In this document: in pieces, positions 52,174-59,822 of the stretch
Layout of the letters: each line of letters opens with the position of its first letter
How positions within the stretch are numbered: the stretch's first letter is position 1
Source: Rhabdochromatium marinum
GTDB lineage: Bacteria > Pseudomonadota > Gammaproteobacteria > Chromatiales > Chromatiaceae
DNA: 64,000 bases
Direction of reading: 5' to 3'
Assembly: GCF_016583795.1 (NCBI RefSeq)
Contig: NZ_NRRS01000006.1
Coordinates: 62,001 to 126,000 of the forward strand
Made by a program: the position numbers and the translations under genes
Notes under the pieces: generated by a model
Seen by the model: only the letters and a program-made list of their open reading frames with translations
The model's database searches: none
Told to the model about the DNA's origin: nothing

Positions 52174-52374
52174 TTAGCGCGCGTACTTGCGGCGGAACTT
52201 ATCGATCCGACCGGCGGTATCAAGGATTTTCTGCTTGCCGGTGTAGAAAGGATGGCAGGCCGAGCAGACCTCAACGTGCAGCTCCTTGTTCAGCGTCGAA
52301 CGGGTGGAGAACTCGTTGCCGCAACTGCAAACGACCTTAATATCCTGATATTCTGGATGAATTCCTGCTTTCAT
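52174..52374 (-). CDS. rpmE: 50S ribosomal protein bL31, zinc-binding form
   Basis: 66-residue ribosomal protein. The zinc ligands are present (Cys16, Cys18, Cys37, Cys40; VVCSC and [10 protein letters not shown]), so this is the zinc-containing form rather than the zinc-free YkgM type. ATG 52374 gives the standard start MKAGIHPEY. Confidence 0.97.
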   Translation of the reverse strand: MKAGIHPEYQDIKVVCSCGNEFSTRSTLNKELHVEVCSACHPFYTGKQKILDTAGRIDKFRRKYAR

Positions 52375-52479
52375 GGAGCACCTTCTCAAAGGAACCAACG
52401 ACACCAACAAGGTATCGGTAAACCGCGCAGTATAACCAGCCATGAACGGCTTGCAAAGGGTCAACGCGCGCCGCCGCAC

Positions 52480-53682
52480 TCAGACGCGCGTCCCCTTGGG
52501 CACCACCACCACCCCTTCGGGCGAAACGGTGAAACGCGCCCGATCCTGCTTGCGGTCAACGCCGATGCGCGCGCCAGGTGAAACCACCACATCCTTGTCG
52601 AGAATACAGCGGTTGAGTTCCGCCCCCGCCCCCACCTGCACACCATCGAAGAGAATGGCACCATCGACAATGGCACCATCATCCACTCTGACACAGGGAA
52701 AGAATACCGAGCGATTGACAGCCCCACCCCGGATCAGGGTTCCCGCCGCCAGCATGGAATTGACAAAAACGCCCTCATTGCCCGACCCCGGCCCAGGTAC
52801 CGTGCGTGCCGGTGCATGCTGGCCTTGATAAGTAAAAATGTGCCAGCCAGGCTGATAGAGATCCAGCGACGGACGCGCTTCCAACATCGCCATGTGCGCT
52901 TGATAATAGGCATCGATCGAGCCCAGATCACTCCAATAGCCATCCCGTGACACCCGCCCGCGCGTGCCGCCAAAGCGATAGCCAAACACCCGCTCCGCAC
53001 TGGCATGTTTCAGCAGGGTTGCCACAAAGTCAGTTTCCGGCTGACCATTGCCGAGGTGCAACAAAGCCTCAAGCTGCTCCAGCAGATAGTCTTTGTTGAT
53101 GACCATTACCCCCATGGGCGCCAACCCCGACGCTGGATGCTCAGACGCCGGCCCCTGCAATTCGAGAATCCGATCATCCTCGCCACAGTGCACGCGATAG
53201 GCACTGGGCGCAGACTCCTCAGTCATCGGCCGCAACGCTGCTGTCATCTGCGCTTGCTGCTCATCGTGCCAACGCAGCAGCTCAGCATAGTCCATGCGAT
53301 ACACCGCACCGGCGTCGAGCAACAACAAACGCCGCGCCGGCGTGCGCTCGATCAAATAGCGGCTTTGCCGCAAGGCATCGACAACGCCCAGATACCAGCC
53401 GCCATCGGCGCGCATTTGCGGTGGCAGCGGCGTAATAAATTCGCCAAGCTCGGCATTGAACACCGACCAGCCATCGCGCAAATGCTTATACAGCGAATGC
53501 GACTTGTACTGCGTCAGCACCAAAATTTGGCGCAAGCCCGAGTGCAGACAGTTCGCGAGCGAGAAGTCGATGACCCGATATTTGCCACCAAAGGGCACCG
53601 CCGCCTTGGTACGTTGCTCGGTCAGGGCTTCTGGCGCACCCCGCTCGGTCGCGATCAGAAACGTCAGCGTTTCGCTTGGCAT
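52480..53682 (-). CDS. GlgC-like protein lacking catalytic motifs
   Basis: 400-residue homologue of glucose-1-phosphate adenylyltransferase (GlgC), which makes ADP-glucose for glycogen. The overall fold is kept: KAAVPFGGKYRVIDFSLANC, the ADGGWYLGVVDA region, GYWSDLGSIDAYYQAH, and a C-terminal left-handed beta-helix. Key motifs are lost. The N-terminal nucleotide loop (family LAGGxGxRL) reads LIATERGAPEAL. The metal-binding Asp of the family motif SGDHxYKMDY aligns with Gly125 in LLDAGAVYRMDY. The FVEKP substrate lysine is replaced by ILELQGP. It may be a non-catalytic regulatory subunit, comparable to GlgD of Firmicutes, or a protein with another job. No other glycogen genes are adjacent. Confidence 0.8.
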   Translation of the reverse strand: MPSETLTFLIATERGAPEALTEQRTKAAVPFGGKYRVIDFSLANCLHSGLRQILVLTQYKSHSLYKHLRDGWSVFNAELGEFITPLPPQMRADGGWYLGVVDALRQSRYLIERTPARRLLLLDAGAVYRMDYAELLRWHDEQQAQMTAALRPMTEESAPSAYRVHCGEDDRILELQGPASEHPASGLAPMGVMVINKDYLLEQLEALLHLGNGQPETDFVATLLKHASAERVFGYRFGGTRGRVSRDGYWSDLGSIDAYYQAHMAMLEARPSLDLYQPGWHIFTYQGQHAPARTVPGPGSGNEGVFVNSMLAAGTLIRGGAVNRSVFFPCVRVDDGAIVDGAILFDGVQVGAGAELNRCILDKDVVVSPGARIGVDRKQDRARFTVSPEGVVVVPKGTRV

Positions 53683-53891
53683 TCAATCTCCTTGAACAAG
53701 TGTTGCAGTGATCTGGTAAGACGGCATCCAGGGAATCGCATGGCCTTCATAGCCGCATGGCGCCCGCTTACCGTCGCCATGATATAAGGTTTTGCATCGC
53801 CAGCCTGCCACCAGCGCGAGCAAGGCGCTATCATACGAGCCTAAACAGCCATACTCAGGCCGCGCCCCACCTCAGGCAGGATCTTTACGAC

Positions 53892-54749
53892 ATGAGCGCA
53901 CAGCTTCTTGACGGCAAACAAATTGCCGCAACCATTCGCAGCGAACTCAGCACCCGGGTTGCCATCCGCACCCAGGCCGGCTCACCACCGCCCGGGCTGG
54001 CCGTGGTGCTGGTCGGCGCCAATCCCGCTTCCCAAGTCTATGTCCGCAACAAGCAAAAAGCCTGCGCCGAAGTCGGCTTTCTCTCCGAACTGCACGAACG
54101 GCCCGCAGACATCACCCAGAGCGAATTGCTGGCGCTAATCGACCAACTCAACACCGATGCGCGCATTCACGGCATTCTGGTGCAACTGCCACTGCCATCG
54201 CATATCGACGCCGAGGCGGTCATTGAGCGCATCGACCCGACCAAGGATGTCGATGGTTTTCATCCCTACAATGTCGGGCGCCTGTCGCTGCGCATGCCCC
54301 TGCTGCGCCCCTGCACACCCAAGGGCATCATGACCCTGCTTGCCCAGACCGGCCAGACACTGGAAGGTCTCGATGCCGTGGTCATCGGGCAATCCAATAT
54401 CGTCGGCCGGCCCATGGCATTGGAGCTGCTCGCCGCCCGCTGCACCATCAGCGTCTGCCACAGCCGCACCCGCGATCTTGCCGCCAAGGCCCGCGCCGCC
54501 GATGTGTTGGTGGTCGCGATCGGTCGCACCCGCTTCGTCCCCGGCGACTGGATTAAGCCCGGCGCGCTGGTGATTGATGTCGGCATGAACCGCGACGAAA
54601 ACGGGCGTCTGTGCGGCGATGTTGACTTTGACACCGCCCGCGAACGTGCCGGCTGGATCACCCCGGTGCCTGGCGGGGTCGGCCCCATGACCATCGCCAG
54701 CCTGCTGGAAAACACCCTGCAAGCGGCCGAACTTGCGCCCCCCAACTGA
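53892..54749 (+). CDS. folD: Bifunctional methylene-THF dehydrogenase/cyclohydrolase FolD
   Basis: Converts 5,10-methylene-tetrahydrofolate to 10-formyl-tetrahydrofolate with NADP. 285 residues from ATG 53892. Motifs: the catalytic Lys region [20 protein letters not shown], the Rossmann site [12 protein letters not shown] and the C-terminal [11 protein letters not shown]. The longer frame upstream reads as intergenic sequence. Confidence 0.97.
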   Translation: MSAQLLDGKQIAATIRSELSTRVAIRTQAGSPPPGLAVVLVGANPASQVYVRNKQKACAEVGFLSELHERPADITQSELLALIDQLNTDARIHGILVQLPLPSHIDAEAVIERIDPTKDVDGFHPYNVGRLSLRMPLLRPCTPKGIMTLLAQTGQTLEGLDAVVIGQSNIVGRPMALELLAARCTISVCHSRTRDLAAKARAADVLVVAIGRTRFVPGDWIKPGALVIDVGMNRDENGRLCGDVDFDTARERAGWITPVPGGVGPMTIASLLENTLQAAELAPPN

Positions 54750-54869
54750 GCAGAAATCAACTGCCGGGGGTTTCATTTTTTGGCAAATGCCCTATCCTTG
54801 GGTGTTCCTTTCTCGATTGCCGCGATCAAACGCGGTTTCTCCAACCGTTCATTACCAGGAGCCATCCCC

Positions 54870-55337
54870 ATGAAACGATTGACTATTCTGTCCACCACAG
54901 CCCTGTTGTCCATCAGCCTCGTTGGTGGTGCCTTCGCCGCCGGTATGAAACCGGAACAACAGATCGAAACCCGCCAGGCCGGGTATAAATTCATGGCCTG
55001 GAACATGCATAAAATCAAAGCCAATCTCAGCGGCAATTTCAAGCAGCAACAGGTACAAAAAGCCGCTGATGCGATCGCCGGCATTGCCAACTCCGGCATG
55101 GGCGCCCTCTACGGCCCCGGCACCGACAAGGCTGTCAATGGCGTTGAAACCCGCGTCAAACCGGAACTCTTCACCAACAAAAAAGAAGCCGGTAAGGTTG
55201 CACGCGACTTCATCGACGCTGCCAACAACCTGGCTGAAGTCGCCGCCATGGGTGATGAAGCCGAAGTCAAACAAGCCTTCGGCGCCCTCGGCGAATCCTG
55301 CAAAGCCTGTCATAAACAGTTCCGTCAGGACGACTAA
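54870..55337 (+). CDS. Cytochrome c'
   Basis: Periplasmic four-helix-bundle c-type cytochrome, 155 residues. Signal peptide of about 24 residues, cut at AFA-AGMKPEQQ. The haem is attached at the C-terminal CKACH (ESCKACHKQFRQDD), and its iron is high-spin with an open sixth site. Such proteins bind NO and are common in purple bacteria. The cytochrome b561 gene follows convergently, a pairing seen in other bacteria, so b561 may be its redox partner (inference). Confidence 0.96.
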   Translation: MKRLTILSTTALLSISLVGGAFAAGMKPEQQIETRQAGYKFMAWNMHKIKANLSGNFKQQQVQKAADAIAGIANSGMGALYGPGTDKAVNGVETRVKPELFTNKKEAGKVARDFIDAANNLAEVAAMGDEAEVKQAFGALGESCKACHKQFRQDD

Positions 55338-55346
55338 TCCCACCTA

Positions 55347-55363
55347 GGCCCGTCACCCGGGCC
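55347..55363. terminator. Short hairpin between cytochrome genes
   Basis: 6-bp inverted repeat GGCCCG / CGGGCC with a 5-base loop, just after the cytochrome c' stop and before the convergent b561 stop. GC-rich but without a T-run. Confidence 0.3.
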
Positions 55364-55379
55364 GCTCCATACCGCGCCA

Positions 55380-56069
55380 TTACCACGCCGGTGGTGGTGC
55401 CGGCGGCGGGGGCGGTGGCAACAGACCGCCCGCCCCCACCCAAACCACCAAGGCTGCAACCAACAGCGCCGCCAACAGCGCCAACCCGCCGCCACCGCGC
55501 GTCGGTTGCACCCGTGCTTCCTCCACCGACTTCATCCCCGTCACCATCGGCCGGATCAGATTCTGCCGCCGTACCAGGGTATAAAACAGTGCCGCCAGAA
55601 TATGCAGCGCCACCAGCGCGCCGATCAGCCAAATGGTCTGACGATGCCAACCGCTCAAGCGGTCGCTGAGATCACTGGACACCAGACTGAACAGCGGTCC
55701 CTGAAACGCAATATCATCAGTGGCAAAGAGTCCACTCAGCACCTGAAACAGCAACACCCCCAGCAGGGCAAACACCGACAGCGCACCTAAGGGATTATGC
55801 CCCAACCCCTGCCAGCGCCCCTGAAGGTAAGCCAGAATCCGCGCCGGCGTCGGTATAAAATCCGCAAAGCGCGCATAGGTCGAACCAACAAAGCCCCATA
55901 CCAGGCGGAAACTCAGCAACCCCAACACTCCAAGTCCGGCGCGTTCATGCCAGACCATCCAGTTGCCACCCTGAAGTCCGGTTAAAAACGCCAGCAGCAC
56001 CAGCAAAACCAGCGTCCAATGGAACACCCGCGTTGGCAGATCCCAGATACGAACCGCTTGCAACGACAT
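55380..56069 (-). CDS. Cytochrome b561 family protein
   Basis: Inner-membrane di-haem cytochrome b of the Ni-hydrogenase/b561 type, 229 residues, four helices in the first 180 residues. Candidate haem histidines are in TRVFHWTLVL, MVWHERAG, LSGWHRQTI and ALHILAALF. A fifth hydrophobic segment (LALLAALLVAALVVWV) precedes a C-terminal run of prolines. It moves electrons between the quinone pool and periplasmic acceptors. Convergent with the cytochrome c' gene. Confidence 0.9.
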   Translation of the reverse strand: MSLQAVRIWDLPTRVFHWTLVLLVLLAFLTGLQGGNWMVWHERAGLGVLGLLSFRLVWGFVGSTYARFADFIPTPARILAYLQGRWQGLGHNPLGALSVFALLGVLLFQVLSGLFATDDIAFQGPLFSLVSSDLSDRLSGWHRQTIWLIGALVALHILAALFYTLVRRQNLIRPMVTGMKSVEEARVQPTRGGGGLALLAALLVAALVVWVGAGGLLPPPPPPAPPPAW

Positions 56070-56133
56070 CTTTAGATTTCTCCCTGCAACACAATCATCG
56101 AATCGAACATCATCCTATACATAGAGCAACATT

Positions 56134-57096
56134 ATGAGCGAAGCACTGCAAGCCGCCATTGCCCGTCAACGTATGCTGCTGCATACCCGGCTCTCGGCCG
56201 TTCTGTCGCGCCTGCACACAGCCTGCCTCGAAGCCTGGGGAGACCGGGCTGCGCTGGAGCAGCAACTCACCGCGACCATGGCCACCCTGCCCTATGGCAA
56301 GTACCTCTACCTGCTTGATCATCAGGCCCAGCAGATTACCGCCAACATCGCCCGCGATGCGCTGTTGCCGGAGCACTACGGACGTGATCGTACCTCCCGG
56401 CCCTACATGGCCGAGGCCATCGCCGGCGCCGATTTCTCACTGTCACCAGCCTACCTGAGTCGCAACAACCGGCGTCCATCGCTAACCGCAGTACAGCGGT
56501 TAACAGGACCGGATGGCACCCTGCTCGGCTACCTGGGCGCCGATTTCGATCTGCGTGATCTGCCCCTGACACGCGAACTCTATCGACAGTCGGATCAATG
56601 GCTACAGCTCAAGGGCGATCCCGCTATCCGGGGCGGACTCTTCTTTCAGCAGCGGATCGAAAGCCTGATGGACAGCCGCATCGACGAGGTGTTGGATCTG
56701 CTGGCCGAGCTGATCCGCTCGCACGGGGTGTTCCATGGCAAGCTGCATTTCTCCAGTTCCCGCGCAACCCTCTGGCTACTCGACACGCCCTATCACTTCC
56801 GGGTGCTCGACTACGAGGATCTGAGCGATCCAGCGATCTGCCTCGCCTACCCACAGCGCGCTTACCCCGAGGAGGCAGAGATTCCGGCCGCTCAGATTCG
56901 AACGGTCTTTGATCAATTTCGTGCGCTGCGCCTGATGGACGAAAACATCTATTTGCGCTCCGGTTCACTGAACATCATGAACGGCATCGTCGCGCTCAAT
57001 TTCTCCTGCGACGGTTCGCACTACATGCGCTGGGACGAATTCCTCGACAAACGCCTCGATTTCTGGCTGGGGACCTCGGCGCTCACCAGCCCTTGA
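56134..57096 (+). CDS. Soluble PDC/Cache-domain protein
   Basis: 320-residue protein without a signal peptide or membrane segment. Residues 25-160 look like a PDC/Cache ligand-binding domain: ASP-type patterns DRTSRPYMAEAIAGADFSLSPAYLSR and GPDGTLLGYLGADFDLRDLP. Cache domains are usually extracellular, so a cytoplasmic one is notable. The C-terminal 150 residues are not recognised. Its stop is one base from the stop of the convergent ABC ATPase gene, so it may sense the importer's substrate (inference). Confidence 0.7.
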   Translation: MSEALQAAIARQRMLLHTRLSAVLSRLHTACLEAWGDRAALEQQLTATMATLPYGKYLYLLDHQAQQITANIARDALLPEHYGRDRTSRPYMAEAIAGADFSLSPAYLSRNNRRPSLTAVQRLTGPDGTLLGYLGADFDLRDLPLTRELYRQSDQWLQLKGDPAIRGGLFFQQRIESLMDSRIDEVLDLLAELIRSHGVFHGKLHFSSSRATLWLLDTPYHFRVLDYEDLSDPAICLAYPQRAYPEEAEIPAAQIRTVFDQFRALRLMDENIYLRSGSLNIMNGIVALNFSCDGSHYMRWDEFLDKRLDFWLGTSALTSP

Positions 57097-57097
57097 T

Positions 57098-57925
57098 TCA
57101 TACGGCGCTGTTTGCCGCTGTCGCGTGCAACAAATGAAACGCCTCGAACAGCTCCCGACGGTATTCGGAAAAATCAGTGTGGGTGCGTTCACGCGGATAG
57201 GGCAGACCAATCGTCATCACCCGCTGGATGCGCCCCGGGCTGGAGGCCATGAGCACTACCCGCTGCGCGAGAGCGATGGCCTCATCAAGATCATGGGTCA
57301 CAAAGACCACAGTGGTGCGCTTCACTTCCCACAGCCGCAAAATTTCGTCTTGCAAACGCAAGCGCGTGAAGGCGTCGAGCGCGGCAAAGGGTTCATCCAT
57401 GAAAAGCACCGAGGGCTCGACCGCCAGAGCGCGCGCGATGGCCACCCGCTGCTTCATACCGCTGGAAATTTGATGCGGATGCTGATGCGCAGCCGCAGAC
57501 AGACCGACCAGTTGCAGCGTCTCATGCGCACGCGCTTTCGCCTCCGGTGTTGACATTCCAAGCGCTTCGAGGCCAAACACCACATTGCCCAGCACAGTGC
57601 GCCAGGGAAAGAGCCCATAGTCCTGAAAAATCATGATGTGATCCGGGTTCGGTCCCTGAATCGGCTCACCGTCGATCAGCACACGACCCGCGCTAGGGGG
57701 CTCAAAGCCGCACATCATCTGGATCAGCGTGGTCTTGCCACAGCCGCTCGGTCCAACCAGACAGACAAATTCACCAGCGCAGATACTCAGCTCGACGCCC
57801 ATCACAGCGACGGTTTCACCTCCTCGCGCCGAGCAGTAGCGTTTTTCCAGCCCTGTCGCGACAATCTTAGGCTTGAGCTGATCACCCGGCCCCGCAGCTA
57901 TCGCACTCACACCCCAATCCCCCAC
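57098..57925 (-). CDS. ABC importer ATPase, NrtD/SsuB/TauB type
   Basis: ATPase of an anion-type importer, 275 residues. Walker A is GPSGCGKTTLIQ, the Q-loop IFQDYGLFPWRTV, the signature [15 protein letters not shown], Walker B LFMDEPFAALD and the H-loop FVTHDLDEAI. The sequence FQDYGLFPWRTVLGNV is typical of nitrate/sulfonate/taurine systems. It overlaps the permease gene by 19 bases. Confidence 0.9.
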   Translation of the reverse strand: MGDWGVSAIAAGPGDQLKPKIVATGLEKRYCSARGGETVAVMGVELSICAGEFVCLVGPSGCGKTTLIQMMCGFEPPSAGRVLIDGEPIQGPNPDHIMIFQDYGLFPWRTVLGNVVFGLEALGMSTPEAKARAHETLQLVGLSAAAHQHPHQISSGMKQRVAIARALAVEPSVLFMDEPFAALDAFTRLRLQDEILRLWEVKRTTVVFVTHDLDEAIALAQRVVLMASSPGRIQRVMTIGLPYPRERTHTDFSEYRRELFEAFHLLHATAANSAV

Positions 57926-58665
57926 TGGCGACCGATCAGATCCTCAAGTGCACGCATACCGCGATAGATGCCAAGCCCCAGCACGCCAATCACCAGCATG
58001 CCAGCCATAATCATATCGGTGCGGAGAAAGTTGCGCGCATCGACGATCATGTAACCCAGTCCTGACTGGGCGCCCAGCATTTCGCCAGCCACCAGATGAA
58101 TCCAGCCGGTGCCAACCGCGATGTGCAGCCCGGACATGATGCCGGGAAAGGCCGCCGGCAGGATCACCAGCAAAACAGTCATGCCCGAGCCAACACCGAA
58201 ATTGCGCGCCACCTTGAGATATACCGCCGGGACGGATTTCACCGCCGTGATGGTGGTAAGCAGCATGGGAAAAAAACAGGCCAGAAAAATGATATAGATC
58301 GCCGGGGCACTGCCAATGCCAAACCAGAGCACCGCCAGCGGTGACCAGGCAATCGGCGAAATCGGCCGCAGCACCTGAATCAGCGGATCGAACAACCGGC
58401 GCAAAAAGCCGACACACCCAAACAACAGTCCCAGCGGGATCGCGATCAGCAGCGCAAGACCATAGCCGGTAAAAAAGCGGACCAGGCTAATCCAGGTATT
58501 GCTCCACAGAGTGCCATTAATGGCAACCTCAATCAGCGCCTCAATCGTAGCAGTCGGGCCGGGAAAGAGTGCCGGTGGATAGAACAGTGCAATCAGTTGC
58601 CAGACGCCGCCAAAGGCGACGAGAATCAGCACCGGCAGCAGCCAGTGTCCAAGCCGGTGCCACAT
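57907..58665 (-). CDS. ABC importer permease, NrtB/SsuC type
   Basis: Six-helix permease, 252 residues. The coupling-loop motif (around VAVGTGWIHLVAGEMLGAQSG region) and TGYGLALLIAIPLGLLFG match the BPD_transp_1 family of nitrate, sulfonate and bicarbonate importers. Its start shares a base with the stop of the substrate-binding protein gene, so all three genes form one operon. Confidence 0.9.
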   Translation of the reverse strand: MWHRLGHWLLPVLILVAFGGVWQLIALFYPPALFPGPTATIEALIEVAINGTLWSNTWISLVRFFTGYGLALLIAIPLGLLFGCVGFLRRLFDPLIQVLRPISPIAWSPLAVLWFGIGSAPAIYIIFLACFFPMLLTTITAVKSVPAVYLKVARNFGVGSGMTVLLVILPAAFPGIMSGLHIAVGTGWIHLVAGEMLGAQSGLGYMIVDARNFLRTDMIMAGMLVIGVLGLGIYRGMRALEDLIGRQWGIGV

Positions 58666-59645
58666 CAGGACAGCTCAGCGCGTACAAAGCGATCATTCAG
58701 ATAGGCATCAAGATCGGCTGTCCCTTGCGCGATACCGAACTGCTGCATATAGCCTTGAGTCGCTTCAAAATCCTGCCGGCGCGGCACCAGATCGTTGAAG
58801 GTAATGCGGCCCTTGGGCGTTGTCAGCACCGTCTCAATGATCTCCGGGCGCTGCCCGATCAGCTTCACCGACCCCTTGGCCGCTGCGGCCGGATCTGCCT
58901 GCACGAAGCGCGCGGTGCGCCCCATAGCGTTGACCAGCTCATGCACTGCTTGTGGATATTGATTGATGATATCCTCATGCATATTCAGCACGCAGCAAAT
59001 GTGGTCATGCCAGATATCCTTCGACAGCATCAACACCCGCCCCACCTCCAGCGCCTCGGCCTGGGCGCCGAAGGGCTCTGCCACGATATAGCAATCGATC
59101 TGATTGGTGGCCATGGCATGCACCATCTCAGGTGGCGCCATGTCGATGATCCGCACCTCGCTCACTTCCATTTGATGCTCGGCCAGCACCTTGCGCAACA
59201 GAATGTTATGCGTGGAGAAGGGACTGGGCACGGCAATGGAGCGGCCCCTGAGATCCTCAATGCGATGAATACCGCTATCGTGCTTAACGGTAATCACACT
59301 GCCGTTGCGATGGCCGAGCATCACCGCCTGAATGGGCACCCCCGTGACCCTGAGGGTCAGCCCAATCGGAGTCAGCAGAAAACCGCCATCAATCGCCCCG
59401 GCTTTCAGCGCCTCGGCAATGTCAGGCCAGGAGGAAAACTTCAGCGGCTGAATCTCCACATGAGCGAAGGATTCGCGCGCGGCTGCAATGATCAGCAAAT
59501 GATCAGTAATCGGCAAATAGCCAATTTTGAGCTTAACCTTGTGAACGCCCGCCAGAGCCGGACTGGTTAAACCGGGAGCCAGCGTCAGCCCCGCCCTGGA
59601 GGCCAAAGCGATCGCGGAACTTGTTAGAAAATCGCGTCTTTTCAT
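58665..59645 (-). CDS. ABC importer substrate-binding protein, NrtA/SsuA-like
   Basis: Periplasmic binding protein, 326 residues, of the NMT1/NrtA superfamily. The N-terminus MKRRDFLTSSAIALASRAG has a twin-arginine pattern followed by a hydrophobic stretch, so Tat export is likely. Core motifs are KIGYLPITDHLLIIAA and IVAEPFGAQAEAL. Relatives bind nitrate, bicarbonate, sulfonates or thiamine precursors. The ligand cannot be told from sequence. The divergent molybdoenzyme gene next door suggests an oxyanion or organosulfur substrate (inference). Confidence 0.88.
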   Translation of the reverse strand: MKRRDFLTSSAIALASRAGLTLAPGLTSPALAGVHKVKLKIGYLPITDHLLIIAAARESFAHVEIQPLKFSSWPDIAEALKAGAIDGGFLLTPIGLTLRVTGVPIQAVMLGHRNGSVITVKHDSGIHRIEDLRGRSIAVPSPFSTHNILLRKVLAEHQMEVSEVRIIDMAPPEMVHAMATNQIDCYIVAEPFGAQAEALEVGRVLMLSKDIWHDHICCVLNMHEDIINQYPQAVHELVNAMGRTARFVQADPAAAAKGSVKLIGQRPEIIETVLTTPKGRITFNDLVPRRQDFEATQGYMQQFGIAQGTADLDAYLNDRFVRAELS

Positions 59646-59822
59646 AGGGTAACCCTTCTGCTTCGAGGTGCGCGAGCGGCCCGTCCGTTCAGCCTCACAC
59701 CCGGATTATAACCGTCAGCACCGGGGTCGAGGAAAAGGTTGCGAAAGCCAAGGCCACCAAGGTAAAAATGACGATACCAACCAGCCAGACGATAACATTC
59801 TCAACGCTTTCGAGGAGGCCTC

